Source: CPC320 sp002684375 (lineage in GTDB: Bacteria > Pseudomonadota > Alphaproteobacteria > Rhodobacterales > Rhodobacteraceae). Taken from it: 56,915 bases of DNA. Under the pieces are notes generated by a model. The model saw nothing but the letters and a program-made list of their open reading frames with translations. It was not told where the DNA came from and did not search any database. Positions 25,947 to 34,237 of the stretch are shown here, one piece after another. Position 1 is the stretch's first letter; every line of letters begins with the position of its first letter. The translations under genes and the position numbers were made by a program. Location of the stretch: assembly GCA_965662545.1 (NCBI GenBank), contig CBFIHZ010000027.1, positions 1-56,915 on the forward strand, in the 5' to 3' direction.

Positions 25947-27197
25947 TCATCCAACAATCTCAGCGGTCTCAAGCACAGCATGTAACAGCACATCGGTACC
26001 GGCCACGGCCCAGTCTTTGGAAATCTCTTCGGCCTCATTGTGCGACAGGCCATCGACACAAGGACACATCACCATCGCCGTCGGGGCCACGCGGTTGATC
26101 AAGCACGCGTCATGCCCCGCCCCCGAGATCAAATCGCGATGCGAATAACCCAGCCGCTCAGCCGCATTGCGCACCGCCGAGACGCATCCCGCATCAAATT
26201 CCACCGGATCGAACCCGCCCACTTTTTCGAACGTGACCTCAAGACCCATCTCATCGCAGATTTTCTGGGCACCTTGCCGCAAGCGGGCGTTCATATCTTC
26301 TATGATCGCCAGTTCCGGCGACCGGAAATCGATGGTAAACACCACCTTTCCGGGGATCACATTGCGCGAATTAGGATAGACATCGATGTGTCCCGCCGCC
26401 CCCACTGCATGGGGTTTGTGCGACCAGGCGATTTCATCCACAAGCTCCAGAACACGGGCCATGCCGAGACCTGCGTTTTTACGCATGGGCATCGGCGTCG
26501 ACCCGGTATGGCTCTCGCGTCCGGTGATGGTCACTTGCGTCCACGAGAGGCCCTGACCATGGGTGACCACTCCGACTTCCATCGCCTCAGCTTCGAGGAT
26601 CGGCCCCTGTTCGATGTGCAGCTCAAAGAAGGCGTGCATCTTGCGCGCGCCAACCTCCTCGTCGCCCCTCCAACCGATCCGCTCGAGTTCGGCCCCGAAT
26701 TTAAGCCCGTTAGCATCTTCGCGTTCATAGGCCCATTCCTGAGTGTGGATACCGACGAAAACCCCCGAAGACAGCAACGCCGGCGCATAACGTGTGCCCT
26801 CTTCGTTGGTGAAATTGGTCACCACAATCGGGTGTTTGGTTTGAATATTTAGATCATTGAGCGTCCGTATAATCTCCAAGCCACTCAGAACGCCCAGTAC
26901 ACCGTCGTATTTGCCACCCGTGGGTTGGGTATCAAGATGCGAGCCGACGTAAACGGGTAGCGCATCGGCGTCTGTGCCCGCACGGTGCGCAAACATATTA
27001 CCCATCTGATCCAAACCCATCGTCATTCCCGCAGCGGTGCACCAGCTTTGAAACAGATGCCGGCCCTCGCCGTCCTCATCGGTCACTGTCTGGCGATTGT
27101 TCCCACCAGCCACGCCGGGCCCAATCTTGGCCATCTCCATCAAGCTGTTCCACAAACGGTCCCCATTGATCTTGAGGTTTTCGCCAGGTGCTGCCAT
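25947..27197 (-). CDS. hyuC: N-carbamoyl-beta-alanine amidohydrolase (M20 family Zn hydrolase)
   Basis: A Zn-dependent amidase of 416 residues that releases beta-alanine or beta-aminoisobutyrate, CO2 and ammonia, step three of the pathway. Metal and catalytic motifs are VGSHLDTQPTGGKYDGVLGVLSG (~residues 83-105), NEEGTRYAP (~128), HIEQGPILE (~195) and ISGAGHDACLI with MCPCVDGLSHNEAE towards the end. ATG 27197 is preceded by AAGGGAGA; the frame extends only eight further codons. It is the first gene of a minus-strand operon running through hydA and the ABC importer, and its promoter region carries two RutR-type operators. Allantoate amidohydrolase is a close relative; context decides against it. 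Confidence 0.92.
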   Translation of the reverse strand: MAAPGENLKINGDRLWNSLMEMAKIGPGVAGGNNRQTVTDEDGEGRHLFQSWCTAAGMTMGLDQMGNMFAHRAGTDADALPVYVGSHLDTQPTGGKYDGVLGVLSGLEIIRTLNDLNIQTKHPIVVTNFTNEEGTRYAPALLSSGVFVGIHTQEWAYEREDANGLKFGAELERIGWRGDEEVGARKMHAFFELHIEQGPILEAEAMEVGVVTHGQGLSWTQVTITGRESHTGSTPMPMRKNAGLGMARVLELVDEIAWSHKPHAVGAAGHIDVYPNSRNVIPGKVVFTIDFRSPELAIIEDMNARLRQGAQKICDEMGLEVTFEKVGGFDPVEFDAGCVSAVRNAAERLGYSHRDLISGAGHDACLINRVAPTAMVMCPCVDGLSHNEAEEISKDWAVAGTDVLLHAVLETAEIVG

Positions 27198-27288
27198 ATC
27201 CGTCTCCCTTTTCGCGGTCAAAGCTTGTATCGACGCCTGATCGGTCTCGCCGCGAGGCGGTTACACAACTTCTTGCACAGGCTTCAAG

Positions 27289-27304
27289 CTGACCATATGG
27301 TCAA
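27289..27304. promoter_or_regulatory. RutR-type operator (site 1, perfect core)
   Basis: CTGACCATATGGTCAA contains the perfect 14-base palindrome TGACCATATGGTCA. It fits the E. coli RutR consensus TTGACCA-NN-TGGTCAA at all but one outer position. It lies between hyuC (start 27197) and the divergent RutR-like gene (start 27361), so it could control both. Confidence 0.75.
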
Positions 27305-27321
27305 AATAAGACCAACACATC

Positions 27322-27337
27322 CTGACCAATCGGTCAA
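27322..27337. promoter_or_regulatory. RutR-type operator (site 2)
   Basis: CTGACCAATCGGTCAA is a second copy of the same operator, 33 bases (about three helical turns) from site 1. Its right half has CGGTCA for TGGTCA. It ends 23 bases before the start codon of the RutR-like gene, well placed for autoregulation. Confidence 0.7.
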
Positions 27338-27360
27338 TGAAAATTTGAAGGTTTTATCAG

Positions 27361-27999
27361 ATGGTGACCCAGCCCCGCTCGATGAGCAAAAAAGATAGGC
27401 GGCTCGAGAGCGAACGAATGATCATGGTGGCGGCAGAAAAAGTGTTTGCCGAGGCGGGTTTTGGCGGAGCCACGATGCAGTTGATCGCCGATGTTGCGGG
27501 CCTACCGAAAGCAAACCTGCATTATTATTTTCCCACCAAAGAGGCCCTGTACCGCAGGGTTGTTCAGGATATTTTTCAAGTTTGGCTCAAGGCTGCCGAT
27601 ATATTTGACCAGGCAAGTGGTCCGGTTGAGGGGATCGGCGCCTATATTGACGCAAAAATGGAGATCAGCCGCCGCCATCCGGCAGGATCAAAGGTCTGGG
27701 CCTCGGAGGTGATGCACGGTGCACCAGTAATCCAAGATTATCTTGAAACCACTTTGGAGCAATGGACCAACGGCCGAATAACCGTAATTCAAAGCTGGAT
27801 TGATCGAGGCTTGATGGCCCCGATAGATCCCCGTCACCTGCTTTATATGGTGTGGGCGACGACCCAGCATTATGCCGATTTTGGCCACCAGATTGAAACT
27901 TTGAACAACAGCGAACCCCTGACAGACGCCCAGTGGCAGGCCGCAACGGACAGCGTCAAAACGATCATCCTGAAGGGAATAGGTGCGAAATCTGCTTGA
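27361..27999 (+). CDS. TetR-family regulator, RutR-like (copy 1)
   Basis: A 212-residue TetR regulator whose C-terminal half matches the RutR (YcdC) domain: VWASEVMHGAP, IQSWIDRGLMAPIDPRHLLYMVWATTQHYADF. The helix-turn-helix is FGGATMQLIADVAGLPKANLHYYFPTKEALY (~residues 39-69). E. coli RutR senses uracil and thymine. Here the gene is divergent from the pyrimidine-degradation operon, with two RutR-type operators between them, so pyrimidine-responsive control is likely. ATG 27361 is chosen with GAAGG upstream; an ATG at 27382 has no RBS. A paralogue follows at 28168. Confidence 0.9.
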   Translation: MVTQPRSMSKKDRRLESERMIMVAAEKVFAEAGFGGATMQLIADVAGLPKANLHYYFPTKEALYRRVVQDIFQVWLKAADIFDQASGPVEGIGAYIDAKMEISRRHPAGSKVWASEVMHGAPVIQDYLETTLEQWTNGRITVIQSWIDRGLMAPIDPRHLLYMVWATTQHYADFGHQIETLNNSEPLTDAQWQAATDSVKTIILKGIGAKSA

Positions 28000-28167
28000 T
28001 GATCAAAAAACCTTCGCGATACCAAGTTTTAAGCGCTTTTATTGCGAACATAAATTTGCCAGACTACAACAAGTACATAGCTAAGCCATTTTGTCTTTTT
28101 ACGCCCAGCTTCCCTGTATACAACGATCACAGATAAGTGGCCGTAATCGCGCCACAACGGAGAGTAA

Positions 28168-28797
28168 ATGGACAAGACAAAAGCCAACTTGCCGCATAAA
28201 AAACAAAGTCGGATACAAATTCGCAATCGCAAGCGTATAATGGATGCCGCCCTGATTGTTTTTTCTGAAAATGGCTATCGCGGCGCAACTTTAGATCAGA
28301 TTGCACGCGAATCAGGATTATCAAAGCCAAATATTTTGTATTATTTTGAAGGCAAACAAAATATCCATCTGGCACTTTTGAGCCAGTTGATGGCGGCTTG
28401 GCTGGCCCCGCTGGACGCAATGAACCCAGAGGGCGAGCCGCTGGACGAACTGTTGGACTACATGCAGCGCAAACTGGCGATGAGCCGCGAATTTCCGCGT
28501 GAAAGTCGGCTTTTCGCCAATGAGATATTACAGGGTGCACCGCGCATTACCCCCCATCTTCAAGCTCGTCTCAAGCCACTGTTTGAAGAGAAAACACGGG
28601 TTATTCAAACCTGGATAGATCAGGGGAAACTCGCAAAAGTCGATCCGCGACATCTGATTTTTTCGATCTGGGCCACAACCCAGCATTACGCTGACTTCGA
28701 AACCCAGATCAATATCTTGCTGCCAGAAGGCGCACCTGTTGGGGCAGATGCTGCAACCTTACTCCATCAAATTTACACACGTTTACTGAAAGTCTAG
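28168..28797 (+). CDS. TetR-family regulator, RutR-like (copy 2)
   Basis: A 209-residue paralogue of the preceding regulator. The helix-turn-helix is YRGATLDQIARESGLSKPNILYYFEGKQ, and the RutR-type C-terminal domain includes RLFANEILQGAPRI and IQTWIDQGKLAKVDPRHLIFSIWATTQHYADF. The start has GGAGAG upstream. The 168-base gap before it is A+T-rich and holds a TGTATACA palindrome at 28115-28122 but no RutR-type site. It is convergent with preA, 11 bases apart. Recognition-helix residues differ from copy 1 (KPNILYYF against KANLHYYF), so the two may bind different sites or ligands. Confidence 0.9.
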   Translation: MDKTKANLPHKKQSRIQIRNRKRIMDAALIVFSENGYRGATLDQIARESGLSKPNILYYFEGKQNIHLALLSQLMAAWLAPLDAMNPEGEPLDELLDYMQRKLAMSREFPRESRLFANEILQGAPRITPHLQARLKPLFEEKTRVIQTWIDQGKLAKVDPRHLIFSIWATTQHYADFETQINILLPEGAPVGADAATLLHQIYTRLLKV

Positions 28798-28808
28798 ACC
28801 GCGCCATT

Positions 28809-30113
28809 CTATTCTGCTGCAGCCATTGCCGCCGGGTTGTTGGGGTGGGTTGTCCAGTTGGCATAGGTCGGATCAACCACTTTACCGGTCCGTGGGTCCA
28901 CCGCGCCCGCGGCCATTGGCTCAAGTGTAATACAAGCCTCAACCGGGCAGACATTGACACACAAATTGCACGCCACGCATTCATCATCCTTGACGGCAAA
29001 AACGCGGTCGTTGCTCATCGAAATGGCCTGATGAGACGTGTCCTCACAGGCGGCATAGCAGCGTCCGCATTGAATACACAGATCTTGGTTGATCTTTGCC
29101 TTTGCGACATAGTTCAGGTTCAGATGCTGCCAATCTGATATATTGGGTACCGCGCGCCCAATTAATTGATCGACCGAAGTAAAAGACTTTTCATCCATAT
29201 ATTGCGACAGGCCTGAAATCATCTCTTGCACAATCTTAAAGCCATAGGTCATCGCTGCCGTACACACCTGCACGTTCCCAGCACCCAGTGTGATGAATTC
29301 AGCCGCGTCCCGCCATGTTGTGACACCACCGATGCCACTGATTGGCAATCCCTGCAGTTCGGGTGTCCGGGAAATCTCTGCCACCATATTCAATGCAATA
29401 GGTTTGACGGCCGGGCCACAATAGCCACCGTGCGCCCCTTTGTTGCCAATCATTGGCTCGGGGGCAAAGTGATCCAAATTCACCGAAGTGATCGAATTGA
29501 TCGTATTGATCAAACTCACCGCATCCGCGCCGCCCGCATTGGCAGCGGCGGCAGGCTTGCGAATATCGGCAATATTAGGGGTCAGCTTAACAATCACCGG
29601 CATGCGGGTGTGGGACTTGACCCACCGCGTCACCATTTCAATATATTCGGGCACCTGCCCGACTGCGCTGCCCATGCCACGCTCGCTCATACCATGGGGG
29701 CACCCAAAATTCAGCTCGACACCATCAGCGCCAGTGTCTTCCACTTTGCCCAGGATGAATTTCCACGGGTCTTCCTCGCAGGGCACCATCAGCGAGACCA
29801 CCATGGCACGATCGGGATAGTCGCGCTTGACCGATTTTATCTCTTGCAAATTTACCTCAAGCGGCCGGTCGGTGATCAACTCGATATTGTTGAGCCCCAG
29901 CAATCGCCGGTCCGCCCCCCAGATTGCGCCATATCGTGGCCCGTTCACATTGACGATATGCGGATCGAGCCCAAGAGTTTTCCACACGACGCCACCCCAG
30001 CCAGCTTCAAAGGCGCGACGGACATTATATTCCTTGTCTGTCGGCGGCGCAGAGGCCAGCCAAAACGGGTTGGGAGATTTAATACCGATAAAATCTGCTT
30101 GCAGGTTCGCCAT
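28809..30113 (-). CDS. preA: NAD-dependent dihydropyrimidine dehydrogenase, catalytic subunit PreA
   Basis: A 434-residue catalytic subunit that reduces uracil and thymine to dihydropyrimidines, the first step of the pathway. The FMN domain (about residues 1-310) resembles dihydroorotate dehydrogenase and carries the catalytic Cys in LNFGCPHGMSERGMG. At the C-terminus are two 4Fe-4S motifs, CIQCGRCYAACEDTSHQAI and CVACNLCVNVCPVEAC, that pass electrons from PreT. It lies 78 bases downstream of preT on the same strand. Together with hydA and hyuC it completes reductive pyrimidine degradation to beta-alanine in this window. Confidence 0.95.
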   Translation of the reverse strand: MANLQADFIGIKSPNPFWLASAPPTDKEYNVRRAFEAGWGGVVWKTLGLDPHIVNVNGPRYGAIWGADRRLLGLNNIELITDRPLEVNLQEIKSVKRDYPDRAMVVSLMVPCEEDPWKFILGKVEDTGADGVELNFGCPHGMSERGMGSAVGQVPEYIEMVTRWVKSHTRMPVIVKLTPNIADIRKPAAAANAGGADAVSLINTINSITSVNLDHFAPEPMIGNKGAHGGYCGPAVKPIALNMVAEISRTPELQGLPISGIGGVTTWRDAAEFITLGAGNVQVCTAAMTYGFKIVQEMISGLSQYMDEKSFTSVDQLIGRAVPNISDWQHLNLNYVAKAKINQDLCIQCGRCYAACEDTSHQAISMSNDRVFAVKDDECVACNLCVNVCPVEACITLEPMAAGAVDPRTGKVVDPTYANWTTHPNNPAAMAAAE

Positions 30114-30191
30114 TTCTGTTCTTCCCTATCTTACCAAAAGCATATGCGACACTGTTCGATCGCCGCATCAGTCCAGTTGCCTAAAACGTCG

Positions 30192-31514
30192 TCACGCGCT
30201 TAAAGCGCGATGAATATCTTCTGCGGCATCACGCCCTTGTGCCACCGCCGTCACGGTCAGATCGTCACCGAGACCCGTGCAATCACCACCCGCCCAGACA
30301 TTTGCAACCGAAGTGCGCCCGTCCGGCGATACCGCAATCCTGCCTCGGGTGATCGACGGCAGTTCCGTCGCACCAAGAGTTTGACCAATGGCGGTCAAAA
30401 CCTGATCAGCGCTCAGGGTAAAAACCTCGCCCATCGGGGTGAGATCATCATCCATATACTCAAAGCTGATCGCTTCAACTGCGCCGTTACCGCTTATTTC
30501 GACCGGGGCAGCATTTGTGATAATTCGCACACCTTTGGCCGCCGCCAGATCTTGTTCAAACCGGCTTGCATTCATACGGTCGCGGCTGCGCCGGTACACC
30601 AATGTCACGTTTAATGCCCCCAGCAGCTTGGCTTGAACCGCCGCATCAACCGCAGTCATACCACCGCCAATGACCACCACATCACGCCCGATAGGCACCT
30701 GCGAATAAGTTTCGGCCTGACGCAATTCCGCGATAAAATCGACAGCATCGCGCACACCGGCCTTGCCTTGCCCAGACGCCCCAAGCGCGTTGACACCCGC
30801 CAGACCTATCGCCAAAAACACCGCGTCAAAACGTTCTGTCAGATCTGTCAGGTTCAGATCACGTCCCAGCTTTTTGTCATGCTCAATAGTAATGCCACCA
30901 ATTTCTAACAACCAGGCAACTTCGCGCTTGGCAAAGCTGTCGACGGTCTTGTAGCTGGCGATACCGTATTCATTTAGCCCACCCGCTTTCGCATTTGCAT
31001 CATAAACCACAACACTGTGGCCATGCATCGCCAAACGATGCGCACAGGCCAAGCCAGCAGGGCCCGCTCCAACCACTGCAATGCGTCGCCCTGTCTCAGC
31101 CGCACGGCTAAACGGGTGCGCGCTCTGCGCCATTAGGTGATCTGTGGCAAACCTCTGTAACTGCCCGATCTGTACCGGCTTGCCCTCAGCCACTTCGCGC
31201 ACACACGTCTCTTCACACAGAGTTTCAGTCGGGCAAACACGCGCGCACATGCCCCCCATTATGTTCTGCGAAAAAATAGTCATGCCTGCAGCATCCGCCG
31301 TGCCAGTGGCAATCTGTCGGATAAACAGCGGGATATCTATATCTGTCGGACAGGCCGTCACGCAGGGGGCATCATAACAAAAATAACATCTATCCGCCGC
31401 TACAAGCGCCTCATGCGCGTCCAATGGCGCATGCAAATCCGAGAAATTCTCGTCATATGCCTCAGACGACAACCGGCCCGCGACGAGCCCTTGCACTAAT
31501 TCTCCACTTGCCAT
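30192..31514 (-). CDS. preT: NAD-dependent dihydropyrimidine dehydrogenase, flavin subunit PreT
   Basis: A 440-residue electron-input subunit related to the small chain of glutamate synthase. N-terminal Fe-S cysteines are seen in CYFCYDAPCVTACPTDIDIP and GGMCARVCPTETLCEETCVRE. The FAD motif is VVGAGPAGLACAHRLAM (~residue 145) and an NAD-binding VIGGGMTAVDAA follows. The ending TALGQT-like and VWAGGDCTGLGDDLTVTAVAQGRDAAEDIH is canonical. ATG 31514 with GGGAGA upstream is preferred over a GTG six codons earlier. An operator-like palindrome lies at 31570-31585, about 55 bases upstream. It is the first gene of the preT-preA operon. Confidence 0.95.
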   Translation of the reverse strand: MASGELVQGLVAGRLSSEAYDENFSDLHAPLDAHEALVAADRCYFCYDAPCVTACPTDIDIPLFIRQIATGTADAAGMTIFSQNIMGGMCARVCPTETLCEETCVREVAEGKPVQIGQLQRFATDHLMAQSAHPFSRAAETGRRIAVVGAGPAGLACAHRLAMHGHSVVVYDANAKAGGLNEYGIASYKTVDSFAKREVAWLLEIGGITIEHDKKLGRDLNLTDLTERFDAVFLAIGLAGVNALGASGQGKAGVRDAVDFIAELRQAETYSQVPIGRDVVVIGGGMTAVDAAVQAKLLGALNVTLVYRRSRDRMNASRFEQDLAAAKGVRIITNAAPVEISGNGAVEAISFEYMDDDLTPMGEVFTLSADQVLTAIGQTLGATELPSITRGRIAVSPDGRTSVANVWAGGDCTGLGDDLTVTAVAQGRDAAEDIHRALSA

Positions 31515-31569
31515 CTGGATCTCCCAACGCACTGCAGTAATGATACCGACCTTGCCACGAATAAATTAT

Positions 31570-31585
31570 TTTATCAACTGGTAAA
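31570..31585. promoter_or_regulatory. Operator-like palindrome before preT, diverged RutR-type
   Basis: TTTATCAACTGGTAAA has the RutR architecture (TTnAnCA-NN-TGGTnAA) with three changed positions, and sits inside a longer imperfect palindrome at 31568-31587. Its place 55 bases upstream of preT suits a repressor or activator site. The second RutR-like protein is a candidate ligand; this is inference. Confidence 0.45.
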
Positions 31586-31633
31586 ATTATACGGAGGGGC
31601 ATGAATTATTGTCAACAAAACATACCTCTCAGG

Positions 31634-32566
31634 TTACAGCTCAGGCTTTTTCGAAGTTGGCAATAACATCAGCTTCTGGCGAATTTTCCGCGCAACAAAG
31701 TCAATAAACAATCGAATTTTTGGATCCTGCAACTTGCGGTGCGGAAAAAGGCAGCCGAAACTCGCGCTTGCAGGCGGCGTCTGGGGCAAAATTTCGACAA
31801 GAGCGCCGCTGGCCAGATGTTCACTCACATCAAAACGCGGCTTATTGACAATGCCGTGGCCGCCGAGGGCCCAATCCGTCAAGACATCGCCATCATCGGC
31901 ATCATAGCGGCCGGACACCGCAAATTTCTTAAATCCCTCTGACGTGTTCAACATCCAATAGTACTCCGACGAACCAGGAAACCGCAGCAGCAGACAAATA
32001 TGACCATTGTCCAACAAATCTTGCGGCACCTCTGGCACACCATATTTTTCAAGATACGCAGGTGCCGCGCAGAGTACCCGCTCACAATTGATAATTTTCC
32101 GTAACTTCAAATCAGAATCTTTTAGCTGTCCCAGAAAAAACGCCACATCCAGACCATCATGTACCAGATCAACCGCCCGATCAGACAATCGCAAGCGAAT
32201 TTCGGTTTCAGGAAACTGCGCAACAAATTCAGGCACCAGCGGCGCAACCCAGCGGCGGCCAACACCAAGCGGAGCCAGCACCCGGATCACCCCCTTAGGC
32301 GTATCAGAAAACCCCGAGAGTTCCGCTTCAGCGACCTCTAACTGGTCAATTATTTTGCGAGCATGATTGTAAAACAGCGTGCCCGCCTCAGTGGGGATCA
32401 AATTGCGAGTCGTACGGTTTAACAAGCGCACCCCGAGACGGCTTTCAAGTTCTTTAACCCGATTACTGGCAACCGCTGGCGACAGGCGCAAATCACGTCC
32501 CCCCGAGGTGATCGTCCCAAGTTCAACCACCCGGACAAAAACCCGCATACTCTCCAAATAAGCCAT
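31634..32566 (-). CDS. LysR-family transcriptional regulator
   Basis: A 310-residue LysR regulator. The N-terminal winged HTH reads FVRVVELGTITSGGRDLRLSPAVASNRVKELESRLGVRLLNRTTR (residues ~9-53), followed by a substrate-binding-like effector domain with the usual PKGVIRVLAPLGVGRRWVAPLVPEF and GLDVAFFLG segments. ATG 32566 with GAGGGG upstream is preferred to the GTG two codons earlier. It is divergent from xdhA, 168 bases apart, as LysR regulators commonly lie opposite their targets. A TTCAAGAATTTTTTGAA inverted repeat at 32625-32641 is a weak candidate site. Control of xanthine dehydrogenase is likely but not shown. Confidence 0.9.
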   Translation of the reverse strand: MAYLESMRVFVRVVELGTITSGGRDLRLSPAVASNRVKELESRLGVRLLNRTTRNLIPTEAGTLFYNHARKIIDQLEVAEAELSGFSDTPKGVIRVLAPLGVGRRWVAPLVPEFVAQFPETEIRLRLSDRAVDLVHDGLDVAFFLGQLKDSDLKLRKIINCERVLCAAPAYLEKYGVPEVPQDLLDNGHICLLLRFPGSSEYYWMLNTSEGFKKFAVSGRYDADDGDVLTDWALGGHGIVNKPRFDVSEHLASGALVEILPQTPPASASFGCLFPHRKLQDPKIRLFIDFVARKIRQKLMLLPTSKKPEL

Positions 32567-32734
32567 CCTCACCCCTCATTGTATTTTGCCTGCCGAAGAC
32601 ACTGCACAGAAACTCACCCCCATTTTCAAGAATTTTTTGAATTTATTTCATATTTACCCCTGTATTTTTGAAACGAACAGCAGGCATAATGAGACAATTC
32701 TGCGCCAGATCGCTCATACCAGCCCGGAGCCGCT

Positions 32735-34237
32735 ATGACAGTACGCAATACAATTCGCTTTTTCCTCAATGCAGAGGTTGTAAAACTGAGCACGGTTAAA
32801 AGCGGAGATACGCTTTTGGACTTTCTGCGCTTAAAAAGTAGACTTACCGGCACTAAGGAAGGCTGCGCTGAAGGTGATTGTGGCGCCTGCACCGTCCTTG
32901 TCGGGCACCTGCAGAACGGCGCATTACATTATCTGCCGGTCAATGCCTGCATTCGGTTCATCGCCTCCCTCGATGGTTGCCATGTGGTCACGGTCGAACA
33001 TCTTTCCCCGAGAGGCGGGCCACTACACCCTGTACAAAAAGCGATGGTCGACCATCACGGCAGCCAATGCGGCTTTTGCACACCCGGCATCGTCATGGCC
33101 CTGTATGCGCTGTGGATGCAAACTCCGCAGCCAGATGAAAATCAGGTCAAAACAGCGCTTCAAGGCAATCTGTGCCGCTGTACCGGCTATGCGCCGATCA
33201 TCCGCGCAGCGCTTTGCGTAAGCGAATATGGCAGCCCCGCGGCAGATGCATTGCTGCGCGAACGCGAGGCCATCACCAAACGCCTGAAAGCGTGGGAAGA
33301 TCATCTAAGGGTCGAGATCAAAACCGACCAAGACCACATTGTGCTGCCCGGTGATGTGGCCGATTTAGCGCAAGCCTTGGCCGCTTATCCTGAGGCGACG
33401 ATAATCGCAGGCGCCACTGATGTTGGGCTGTGGGTCACGAAATTTCTGCGCCCCATAACCCCGGTCGTGCACATTGGCCACCTCAGGGCATTGCAACAAA
33501 TCATCATCGAACCTGACCATATCAAAATTGGTGCTGGCGTCAGTTATTCGCAGCTCCAGACAATCCTACAGCAGGAATTGCCGCATCTTACCGGTTTTTG
33601 GAGCCGCATTGCTGGCTGGCAAGTGCGCAACATGGGCACAATTGGCGGCAATATTGCCAATGGATCACCGATCGGGGACATGCCACCTGTGATGATCGCG
33701 CTGGGGGCCTCGGTGACACTACGGCACAAAAACAATCGTCGCAGCCTGCCACTCGAAACATTTTTTATCGATTACGGTCAACAGGATCTAAGGCCGGGTG
33801 AGTTCATCGAAAGTATCACGCTCCCGCGCAGAAATGAGGGCGGGGATTCATGCGGCGCGCCTGCCCCGTTAAATTCTGGATATAAAATCTCAAAACGACG
33901 CGATGATGATATCTCATCCGTATCCGCTGGCTTTCATGTCAAGCTGGATGCTGACCACCAAATCCGCTCAGCCCGCATTGCCTTTGGCGGCATGGCAGGC
34001 ACCCCAAAACGCGCAACTGCGGCTGAAAATGCCTTGCTGGGACGGCCATTTTGCGCCGAGACCCTACAGGCAGCGGCGCAAACCCTGTCCGAGGATTTCA
34101 CCCCTCTGAGCGACAGCCGCGCCAGCGCCGGCTACCGCATGCTGGTGGCTCAAAATCTGTTTTCAAAGTTTTTTGAGGACCACAGTACCGCTGCCGGACA
34201 AGCCGCGCACGGCGCAGAGGTAAGCCATGAAACATAA
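32735..34237 (+). CDS. xdhA: Xanthine dehydrogenase, Fe-S/FAD subunit
   Basis: The 500-residue small subunit of bacterial xanthine dehydrogenase, which converts hypoxanthine and xanthine to urate with NAD. The N-terminal ferredoxin-like 2Fe-2S site is GCAEGDCGACTV (~residues 45-56). The second 2Fe-2S site is QCGFCTPG...LCRCTGY (~110-150). The FAD domain carries IAGATDVGLW and GTIGGNIANGSPIGDMPP, and ends with the CO-dehydrogenase-flavoprotein C-terminal domain. Its stop lies 11 bases inside xdhB. The LysR gene is divergent upstream. Its place between the pyrimidine-degradation genes and xdhC marks a nucleobase-catabolism island. Confidence 0.95.
   Translation: MTVRNTIRFFLNAEVVKLSTVKSGDTLLDFLRLKSRLTGTKEGCAEGDCGACTVLVGHLQNGALHYLPVNACIRFIASLDGCHVVTVEHLSPRGGPLHPVQKAMVDHHGSQCGFCTPGIVMALYALWMQTPQPDENQVKTALQGNLCRCTGYAPIIRAALCVSEYGSPAADALLREREAITKRLKAWEDHLRVEIKTDQDHIVLPGDVADLAQALAAYPEATIIAGATDVGLWVTKFLRPITPVVHIGHLRALQQIIIEPDHIKIGAGVSYSQLQTILQQELPHLTGFWSRIAGWQVRNMGTIGGNIANGSPIGDMPPVMIALGASVTLRHKNNRRSLPLETFFIDYGQQDLRPGEFIESITLPRRNEGGDSCGAPAPLNSGYKISKRRDDDISSVSAGFHVKLDADHQIRSARIAFGGMAGTPKRATAAENALLGRPFCAETLQAAAQTLSEDFTPLSDSRASAGYRMLVAQNLFSKFFEDHSTAAGQAAHGAEVSHET

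Noticed and set aside
32625..32641. TTCAAGAATTTTTTGAA as a LysR box
   Set aside because: Arms of five pairs in A+T-rich sequence occur often by chance, and the T-N11-A pattern is not clear; mentioned only under the LysR gene.
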